A stretch of 64,000 nucleotides of DNA. Source: Pseudonocardia kunmingensis. Lineage in GTDB: Bacteria; Actinomycetota; Actinomycetes; Mycobacteriales; Pseudonocardiaceae. Where the stretch lies: the NCBI RefSeq assembly GCF_006716445.1, contig NZ_VFPA01000001.1:2666001-2730000 (forward strand), written 5' to 3'. Made by a program: the position numbers and the translations under genes. The notes beneath the pieces are model-generated. The model was not told where the DNA came from and did no database searches. It was given only the letters and a program-made list of their open reading frames with translations. This document shows, piece by piece, positions 58,408-64,000 of the stretch (position 1 is its first letter; each line of letters opens with the position of its first letter).

Positions 58408-58845
58408 TCAGGCGCTCGACGGGGCCGGGACGCGTCCGATCGCCGCCAGCGACTCCACCACGAAGTAGATCATCCGGAAGAACGCGAGGACGTCGCCGCG
58501 CTCCAGCCGGATGCGCCGGTACATCACCAGCCGCCCGGCGTCGGCGCCGTCCTGCAGCTCCTGCCAGACCGCGAGCGGCGCCGCGAGGACGTAGGTGGCC
58601 GTGGCGACGGCGTCCGGTCCGACGATCTCGGCGCGCGTGCACCGCCCCTGCTCCCACTCGAGCAGCAGGTGCGCGGGCAGGTCGGTGGCGACGAGCGCCC
58701 AGACGCCGTCGTGGCGGGCGCGGGCGTTGTCGATCCACTCCCAGTAGGTGGGCAGCTTCCCGGCGCGCACGACGTCGTCCGGACCGCGGTCGACGGCGTC
58801 GCGGACGGCCCCGGCCCACCCGGGCTCGAACAACGAGGCGCTCAT
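58408..58845 (-). CDS. SCP2 sterol-carrier-like protein, partner of the R2lox-like oxidase
   Basis: 145 residues. The sequence (MSASLFEPGWAGAVRDAVDRGPD, HDGVWALVATDLPAHLLLEWEQGRC, YVLAAPLAVWQELQDGADAGRLVMYRRIRLERGDVLAFFRM) has the strand pattern of SCP2-type lipid-binding proteins, including the hydrophobic C-terminal helix region. Its ATG overlaps the stop of the R2lox-like gene (ATGA), so the two are coupled. A role in presenting a fatty acyl ligand to the oxidase is inferred. Confidence 0.65.
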   Translation of the reverse strand: MSASLFEPGWAGAVRDAVDRGPDDVVRAGKLPTYWEWIDNARARHDGVWALVATDLPAHLLLEWEQGRCTRAEIVGPDAVATATYVLAAPLAVWQELQDGADAGRLVMYRRIRLERGDVLAFFRMIYFVVESLAAIGRVPAPSSA

Positions 58846-59810
58846 CCGCCCGCCACCTCCGGCTCGATCTGCTGGATCTTCTCCTGCAGGTCGGGCGGCA
58901 GGTCGATCCCGACGTCCGAGAGCTTCATCGACAGCTGCCGGATCATCAGCCGCCGCACCTCCTCCGGGGTCCAGCCGAGCGCCTCGAGGGCGAGCCTGCG
59001 GCTCACGGCGCCGTTCATCGCGAGGATCGTGCGCAGCGTCTCGTGGATCTCCCGCAGGAGCGGGGGATCGGCGCGCACCGCGTCGCGCAGGAACCGCATC
59101 CCGCCCTGGACGTGGCGCGCCTCGTCGCGGCAGGTGGCCGTGAACCCGGCGTAGTAGGCCGGCAGCAGACCCCGTTCCCGGCAGTAGGTGAGCGTGATCT
59201 TCATGACCGACAGCGCGAGCACGCCCTCGATCCACAGGAAGTAGGTGGTGCCGTAGCGGACGCGTGCCGCCGGGTCCTCCGGGTCGCGCCGCAGCTCGTC
59301 GGCCTGGTAGGCGAGCAGCCCGAACGGGCCCACGAACGTCTCCGAGATGTGCGGGAAGGAGGCGTCGAGCACGTCCTGCACGCTCTCGCCCGCCAGCCCG
59401 ACGACCTCGCGGTAGAAGCGGTCGAAGAACACGGTGTGCCGGGCCTCGTCCTCGATCTGGCTCGACATGTAGATCTTCGACTCCTCGCTGCCCGCCAGCA
59501 TGAACACCGGCAGCTCCACCTCCACCTGGCGCTCGCCGTGGTGGAAGCCCGAGGAGATGGCCACGAACGCGTCGCGCTCCTCCTGCGTCATGCGGGTGTG
59601 CCAGTCGAGGACGTCCTGGCCGAAGTCGAGCTCGTAGACGTCCCAGCGCTGGCGCAGGTAGCGCCGGTAGAGGTCGAGGTAGCCGGGCAGCTTCTTGAGG
59701 TCCGCGTGCACGTAGTCGAGCACGTCGTCGATGTCGACGTCCCGGATCTGCGCGAGGGTGGACGCGTCCACCGCCTCCTGCCGCGGGACGGTGTGCTGTT
59801 CGGTGGTCAT
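58842..59810 (-). CDS. R2-like ligand-binding oxidase (R2lox-like) di-metal protein
   Basis: 322 residues from the ATG 8 nt after GAGGAG. Ferritin-like/R2 fold with metal ligands Glu93 (HHGERQVE), Glu122 and His125 (EDEARH), Glu195 (LWIEGVLAL), Glu230 and His233 (RDEARH). The Val (Val96, three after the first Glu) and Tyr (Tyr190, five before the third Glu) that form the Tyr-Val ether cross-link in R2lox proteins are both present. This separates it from ribonucleotide reductase R2. Known R2lox proteins carry Mn/Fe and a bound fatty acid; their physiological reaction is not established. Promoter shares a box with the MFS/MaoC region. Confidence 0.85.
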   Translation of the reverse strand: MTTEQHTVPRQEAVDASTLAQIRDVDIDDVLDYVHADLKKLPGYLDLYRRYLRQRWDVYELDFGQDVLDWHTRMTQEERDAFVAISSGFHHGERQVEVELPVFMLAGSEESKIYMSSQIEDEARHTVFFDRFYREVVGLAGESVQDVLDASFPHISETFVGPFGLLAYQADELRRDPEDPAARVRYGTTYFLWIEGVLALSVMKITLTYCRERGLLPAYYAGFTATCRDEARHVQGGMRFLRDAVRADPPLLREIHETLRTILAMNGAVSRRLALEALGWTPEEVRRLMIRQLSMKLSDVGIDLPPDLQEKIQQIEPEVAGG

Positions 59811-59858
59811 GAGCGCCACTCCTCATCGTCGAGGCCGGGCCACGGTGTGACTCAGATC

Positions 59859-59873
59859 CTAGAACGAGATTCG
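59859..59873. promoter_or_regulatory. Shared 15-nt box, copy 2 (CTAGAACGAGATTCG)
   Basis: It lies 48 nt upstream of the R2lox-like start (minus strand) and 82 nt upstream of surE. Matches copy 1 (57028-57042) at 13 of 15 positions. Confidence 0.5.
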
Positions 59874-59955
59874 CCATCGCTGAACCCCGTCGACGATCCC
59901 GTGAGCGTCATCGCGACGCCCTCCGGTGGCCACCTCGCTCGCCTACGGTGGAGCG

Positions 59956-60768
59956 GTGGCCTCTTCCCGACGTCTCCGCGCCCTGATCACCAACGACGAC
60001 GGCATCGACTCGCCGGGCCTGTGGGCCCTGGCCGCGGGAGCGCGGGACGCCGGGTTCGACGTGGTCGTCGCCGCCCCGCACGTCGACGCGAGCGGCGTGG
60101 GCGGTTCGGTGCTGTCGGTGCGGGAGGACGGCCGCACCCGGCTGCAGCGCCGCGAGCTGCCCGAGCTGGCGGGGGTGCCGGCGTTCGCCGTGGAGGGCCA
60201 CCCGGCGTTCATCGTCCACGCGGCGGGCCGTGGCTGGCTCGACCCGGAGCCCGACGTCGTGCTGTCCGGCATCAACATCGGCGCGAACCTGGGGCACTCG
60301 GTGCTGCACTCCGGCACGATCGGCGCGGCGCTGGCGGCGTCCCTGCACGGCTGGCGCGCGCTGGCCGTCTCGCTCGGCACACCCGCGGTCACGCCCGAGC
60401 GCCCGCACTGGGAGAGCGCCCTGCAGGTGCTGCCCGACGTCCTCGACCTGCTGCTGGCCAGCCCCGACGCCACCGTCCTGTCGCTGAACGTGCCGGACGT
60501 GCCCGTCGCCGAGCTGCGGGAGCTGCGGGAGGCGCGGCTCGCCCGGTTCGGCTCGGTGCAGGTGCGCGTCGACCACATCGCCGGCGACGACGCGGACGAC
60601 GACGCGGACGTCCTGCACTCGCACGCCGCGGAGCTCGCGACGCCGCCGGAGCCGGGCACCGACACCGCGCTCGTGGCCGCGGGCCACCCGACGATCACCG
60701 AGCTGCAGTCGGTGTCCGACCGGCCCGGCCTGCTCGACGGCGCCACCGCCGCCAGGCGGGCGAGCTGA
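59956..60768 (+). CDS. surE: 5'/3'-nucleotidase SurE
   Basis: 270 residues, GTG start. LITNDDGIDSPGLWALA has the metal-binding DD, VVVAAPHVDASGVGGSV and LSGINIGANLGHSVLHSGTIGAALAA are the SurE motifs (Asn in the NxG loop). It dephosphorylates nucleoside monophosphates. GTG rather than the upstream ATG at 59926 gives the usual N-terminus. An acidic insert (GDDADDDADV) near residue 220 is unusual but outside the core. Confidence 0.92.
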   Translation: MASSRRLRALITNDDGIDSPGLWALAAGARDAGFDVVVAAPHVDASGVGGSVLSVREDGRTRLQRRELPELAGVPAFAVEGHPAFIVHAAGRGWLDPEPDVVLSGINIGANLGHSVLHSGTIGAALAASLHGWRALAVSLGTPAVTPERPHWESALQVLPDVLDLLLASPDATVLSLNVPDVPVAELRELREARLARFGSVQVRVDHIAGDDADDDADVLHSHAAELATPPEPGTDTALVAAGHPTITELQSVSDRPGLLDGATAARRAS

Positions 60769-60831
60769 CGCTCACGCACCGCAGCCGACCCCCCAACCGC
60801 GTGTAGCGGGCGGTCCTGGCACGATCCGCGG

Positions 60832-61002
60832 ATGCGTGATCCCGACGCGCGGGCGGAATGGGCCGCCCGGTTCGCCCGCACGGTGGCCGAGGAGATCCGG
60901 GCCGGCATCGGCTCCGGCGCGATCACCGCGGCCGAGGCGGAGGAGCTGCTCGCCCGCGTGCGCGTCCTCCTCGACCAGGGCCTGGGGGCGCCGCGGGCGT
61001 GA
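60832..61002 (+). CDS. 56-residue helical small protein
   Basis: ATG 60832 to TGA 61002: MRDPDARAEWAARFARTV, EEIRAGIGSGAITAAEAEELL and ARVRVLL. Entirely helical and charged, with amphipathic periodicity and the GC-rich third positions of real genes. It is convergent with the YbjN-like gene (12 nt between stops). I recognise no family. No strong Shine-Dalgarno. Confidence 0.45.
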   Translation: MRDPDARAEWAARFARTVAEEIRAGIGSGAITAAEAEELLARVRVLLDQGLGAPRA

Positions 61003-61014
61003 CCGCCCGGCGGA

Positions 61015-61404
61015 TCAGTGCTCGTCGGACCCGGTGAGCTCGTGCTCGAGCCGGTCGGCCACCTCGACGACGAGCCGGAACGAGCGGTCGAAGCCGTCCA
61101 GCGCCGTGTCGCCGAGCGGGATGGAGTGGCGGAACAGCACCAGGCCGTCCACGGCGACGGCACCGCCGGCCACGCACTCACCGGCGAGCTCGAGCATCCG
61201 GGCGAGATCGATGTCGGCCGCGCGACCGACCGGCGAGGTGATCTGCGCCCACGGGTGGTCGTCCTCGCCGGTCACCGGCCGGACGGCCACGATCTGCGTG
61301 CGGTCGTCGCGCGTGGGCAGCCGGAACCACAGCTCGCCGCCGACCTGTCTCATGATCTCGTAGCGCACCCGCACGAACGCCACGAGGTCGTCCCATTCCG
61401 CCAC
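61015..61404 (-). CDS. YbjN/type III secretion chaperone-like-fold protein
   Basis: 129 residues, GTG start with GGAGG upstream. GELWFRLPTRDDRTQIVAVRPV, DDHPWAQITSPVGRAADIDLARMLELAG, VAVDGLVLFRHSIPLGD and the closing helix FRLVVEVADRLEHELTG follow the alpha-beta pattern of YbjN-domain proteins. Function unknown; these often act as folding or stability partners. Confidence 0.65.
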   Translation of the reverse strand: MAEWDDLVAFVRVRYEIMRQVGGELWFRLPTRDDRTQIVAVRPVTGEDDHPWAQITSPVGRAADIDLARMLELAGECVAGGAVAVDGLVLFRHSIPLGDTALDGFDRSFRLVVEVADRLEHELTGSDEH

Positions 61405-61437
61405 CCCGCCACCTCCCTCCCGCGGACCGTACCGGGA

Positions 61438-62886
61438 TCAGCTCATGAGCTGGTCGACCGGTGCCCGGTCGTCGGTCAGCACCGGTGCGTCCCGCGCGAA
61501 ACGACGGGCCTCCTCGTCCCCGAGCACCGAGCCCGGCTCGCCGCGCGCCGCCGCCCCGGCCGCGAGCGCGGCGGCGTCGATCGGCAGGTCCGAGGCCACG
61601 ACGACCGCGTTGCCCCCGCCGCCGGGCGCGAGCTGCTCGGGGCGCGCGAGCAGCGCGACGTGCGGGAAGCGCGCGGCGAGCGTGGCGACCTCGGCCGCGA
61701 GCAGGCCCCACGGATCGTGGTCGATCACGTTGAGCACGTAGATCCCGTCGTGGCGCAGCACCCGGTGCACGTCCGCGGCGAACTCGGCGGTGGCCAGGTG
61801 CCATGGCGTCGAACGGGCGCCGAAGGCGTCCCCCACCACCACGTCCGCCGACGCCGACGGCAGCGCGGCGAGCAGGCTGCGCGCGTCGCCGATCCGGGTG
61901 TCGACACCCGGGATCTCCGCGACGCCCAGCTCCCGGCGGCCCAGCTCGACGACTCCCGCGTCGACCTCCAGCACCGTGGACGCCGAGCCGGGGCGCGTGG
62001 CGGCCAGCCAGCGGGGCATCGTGAAGCCGCCACCGCCGACGTGCACCGCGTCGAGCGGCACGCCCGGCGCGAACGCCGCGTCGATCGCGTCGGCGAAGCG
62101 CTGCGTGTAGGCGAACTCGAGGTGCGCCGGATCGGCGAGGTCGACCGCGGAGTGGCGCAGGTCGTCCAGGACGAGCACCCGCACGTCCGGGTCGGCCGGG
62201 TCGGTCTGCACGCTGGCGCAGTAGTAGACGGTGTCGACGTCGCAGCGCCCGGGAACGGCCACGAGCGCGGCGGCCAGCACGGCGGCGGTGACCGCGGTGG
62301 CGGTGACGGCCGCCCGCGTGCGCTCGACGGCCGTGAGGGCGGCGGCCAGCAGGCACGCCGCGGCCGTGACCAGCAGGATCACCGCCACGGGCAGCAGCGC
62401 CACCAGGACGAAACCCGTGAGGAACACGCCCGCGAGCGACCCGACCGTTCCGGCGGCGGACAGCCCGCCGATCACCGCGCCCGCGCCGTCCACCTGCGCG
62501 AGCCGGGCGCGCGTGACCGCGGGCGTCACCATCGCGAGCGCCGTGACCGACACCAGCGTGGACGCCGCCACCAGCAGGACCGCGGCGAGCGGTCCGGGAC
62601 CCAGCGCCGGCCCGAGCACCCGCACCAGCGGCCGGACCGCGAGCACGCCCAGCCCGCCCACGGCCAGCGCGCCGGCCGCCACCCGCCGGGGCGGCAGCAC
62701 GTCGGCCCACCGCCCGCCCAGCGACGCGCCGGCCGCGATGCCGGCGAGCGCCACCCCGATGACCGCCGAGGTCGACTCGAGGGTCAGCCCGACGTACGGG
62801 GCGACCAGCCGCGTCGCCAGCGTCTCGACCACCAGGATCGCGGCACCGCTCACGAGTACGACGATCCGGGCGAACAGGGCGTTCAC
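61438..62886 (-). CDS. Fused MFS-like / spermidine-synthase-like protein
   Basis: 482 residues, GTG start. Residues 1-205 form about seven hydrophobic helices (VSGAAILVVETLATRLVAPYVGLTLESTSAVIGVALAGIAAGASLGGRWAD is the family opening). The rest is a Rossmann fold of the spermidine synthase type (LDAVHVGGGGFTMPRWLAA, STVLEVDAGVVELGRRELG, DVVVGDAFGARSTPWHLAT, GIYVLNVIDHDPWG). The Gly-rich SAM loop is GGGGF and the acidic ribose-binding Glu is present. Known as fused MFS/spermidine synthase; no polyamine activity is proven for the actinobacterial forms. Confidence 0.85.
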   Translation of the reverse strand: MNALFARIVVLVSGAAILVVETLATRLVAPYVGLTLESTSAVIGVALAGIAAGASLGGRWADVLPPRRVAAGALAVGGLGVLAVRPLVRVLGPALGPGPLAAVLLVAASTLVSVTALAMVTPAVTRARLAQVDGAGAVIGGLSAAGTVGSLAGVFLTGFVLVALLPVAVILLVTAAACLLAAALTAVERTRAAVTATAVTAAVLAAALVAVPGRCDVDTVYYCASVQTDPADPDVRVLVLDDLRHSAVDLADPAHLEFAYTQRFADAIDAAFAPGVPLDAVHVGGGGFTMPRWLAATRPGSASTVLEVDAGVVELGRRELGVAEIPGVDTRIGDARSLLAALPSASADVVVGDAFGARSTPWHLATAEFAADVHRVLRHDGIYVLNVIDHDPWGLLAAEVATLAARFPHVALLARPEQLAPGGGGNAVVVASDLPIDAAALAAGAAARGEPGSVLGDEEARRFARDAPVLTDDRAPVDQLMS

Positions 62887-62944
62887 CCCACCATCCTCGC
62901 GCCCGCCCCGGGGTGGTCGATCCCGGGGCCCCGTTGGGTGGGGT

Positions 62945-64000
62945 CTACAGGCCGAGCTGGCGGGCGATCAGCATGCGCTGCACCTCGCTCGTGCCCTCGC
63001 CGATCTCCAGGATCTTGGCGTCGCGGTAGAAGCGGCCCACCGGGTACTCGTTCATGAAGCCGTAGCCGCCGAAGACCTGGGTGGCGTCGCGGGCGTTGTC
63101 CATCGCCGCGTTGGACGCGACGAGCTTGGCGATCGCCGCCTCCTTCTTGAACGGCTCGCCGCGCAGCATCTTCGCCGCGGCCGCGTAGTAGGCCAGCCGC
63201 GCGGTGTGGGCGCGGGCCTCCATGTCGGCGATCTTGAACTGGATCGCCTGGTAGCTGCCGATCGGCGCGCCGAACGCCTCGCGCTCGCGGGCGTAGCGCA
63301 CCGACTCGTCCACGCAGCCCTGCGCGAGGCCCACCGAGAGCGCGGCGATCGCGACGCGCCCCTCGTCGAGGATGGACAGGAACTGCGCGTACCCGCGGCC
63401 GCGCTCGCCGAGCAGGTTCTCGGCCGGGACGCGGCAGTCGTCGAAGAACAGCTCGCGGGTGTCGGACGCGGACCAGCCGACCTTCGAGTACTTCTGCGAG
63501 ACGCGGAACCCCGGGGTGCCCGCCGGCACGACGATCGCGGAGATCTCCTTGCGGCCGTCGCCCTGGGTGCCTGTGATCGCCGTGACGGTGACGATCGAGG
63601 TGACGTCGGTGCCCGCGTTCGTGATGAACGCCTTCGACCCGTTGATCACCCACTCGTCGCCGTCCAGCCGGGCGGTGGTGCGGGTGGCGCCCGCGTCCGA
63701 GCCGCCGCCGGGCTCGGTGAGGCCGAACGCGCCGAGCTTCTTCCCGGCCGCGAGGTCCGGCAGCCACCGGCGCTTCTGCTCCGCGGTCCCGAAGCGGTAC
63801 AGCGGCATGGCGCCCAGCGAGACGCCGGCCTCGAGCGTGATCGCCACCGACGAGTCGACGCGCGCGAGCTCCTCCAGCGCGAGGCAGAGCGCGAAGTAGT
63901 CGCCGCCCATGCCGCCGTGCTCCTCGCTGATCGGCAGGCCGAACAGGCCCATCGCGCCCATCCGCGCCACCAGCGCGTACGGGAACTCGCCGCGTTCGTA
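62945..64000 (-). CDS. Acyl-CoA dehydrogenase (N-terminus beyond window)
   Basis: The frame is open from its stop at 62945 to the window edge (351 codons visible). FGLTEPGGGSDAGATRTTA and WVINGSKAFITNAGT bind FAD, and the tail YGFMNEYPVGRFYRDAKILEIGEGTSEVQRMLIAR holds the catalytic Glu (in IGEGTSE). It oxidises acyl-CoA to enoyl-CoA. About 30 N-terminal residues lie outside. It matches the lipid-degradation theme of the thiolase/MaoC genes nearby. Confidence 0.94.
   Translation of the reverse strand, partial: YERGEFPYALVARMGAMGLFGLPISEEHGGMGGDYFALCLALEELARVDSSVAITLEAGVSLGAMPLYRFGTAEQKRRWLPDLAAGKKLGAFGLTEPGGGSDAGATRTTARLDGDEWVINGSKAFITNAGTDVTSIVTVTAITGTQGDGRKEISAIVVPAGTPGFRVSQKYSKVGWSASDTRELFFDDCRVPAENLLGERGRGYAQFLSILDEGRVAIAALSVGLAQGCVDESVRYAREREAFGAPIGSYQAIQFKIADMEARAHTARLAYYAAAAKMLRGEPFKKEAAIAKLVASNAAMDNARDATQVFGGYGFMNEYPVGRFYRDAKILEIGEGTSEVQRMLIARQLGL

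Noticed and set aside
60768..60810. Possible third family B repeat after surE (CTCACGCACCGCAGCCGAC)
   Set aside because: Shares only about a dozen bases with the repeat arms and has no pairing partner; too weak to call.

Overview
The window is very GC-rich and densely coding on both strands. It carries the actinobacterial core block rlmB-cysS-ispF-ispD-carD-lpqE-radA ... mutY ... clpC-lsr2-lysS ... coaX-panC ... folK-folB-folP-folE-ftsH ... hpt-tilS-dacB-ppa. From memory this follows the Mycobacterium tuberculosis order Rv3579c-Rv3628. There are no PE/PPE genes, the regulatory genes are numerous, and GTG starts are frequent. Together this points to a non-mycobacterial Mycobacteriales/Pseudonocardiales chromosome; a Pseudonocardia-like organism is my best guess (inference, not tested by search).

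Layout. 1-13 kb is accessory and metabolic: an MFS efflux pump with its TetR, a DUF3626 gene, a disturbed lower-GC stretch of about 1 kb with a small secreted-protein remnant, tRNA-Thr, a ThrE-type exporter, trehalose synthesis (otsAB), a LacI regulator and a zinc ABC importer (znuACB) behind a putative Zur box. 13.4-23.7 kb is the rlmB-to-mutY block. disA, normally beside radA, is missing, and a two-gene regulator/membrane module sits in its place. 23.7-31.9 kb holds def/padR, a TetR-arylamine N-acetyltransferase pair with twin operators, the heme-degrading enzyme mhuD, a YihY-family membrane protein and a 1398-residue trypsin-nSTAND1-TM-beta-propeller protein. 32-43 kb is clpC, lsr2, lysS, coaX, panC (panD missing), a DUF2520 protein and a PrsW-type protease. 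43-48 kb is the folate operon behind ftsH. 48-54 kb is a secreted serine protease, hpt, tilS, a zinc metalloprotease, dacB and ppa. 54-64 kb turns to lipid and accessory functions: a MarR regulator, thiolase/MaoC, an MFS transporter, an R2lox-like oxidase with an SCP2-like partner, surE, an MFS/spermidine-synthase fusion and an acyl-CoA dehydrogenase cut by the window end.

How the parts work together. Many neighbours overlap by 4 nt (GTGA or ATGA), so the operons are probably translationally coupled. Two genes (ispD, folE) have no ATG/GTG/TTG that gives a full-length protein; they appear to start at CTG inside a CTGA overlap with the upstream stop codon. Several operator-like palindromes pair regulators with targets: the TetR sites at 1025/1702, the LacI site at 10313, the twin TetR sites at 25406/25439, and a shared box at 57028 and 59859. 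Two families of long palindromic intergenic repeats occur (three copies of about 49 nt, two copies of 71 nt). Each family has members at gene ends, and in several cases they form or border truncated genes. The strongest candidates for new biology are the protease-STAND protein, the R2lox/SCP2 pair with its shared box, and the palindromic repeats.
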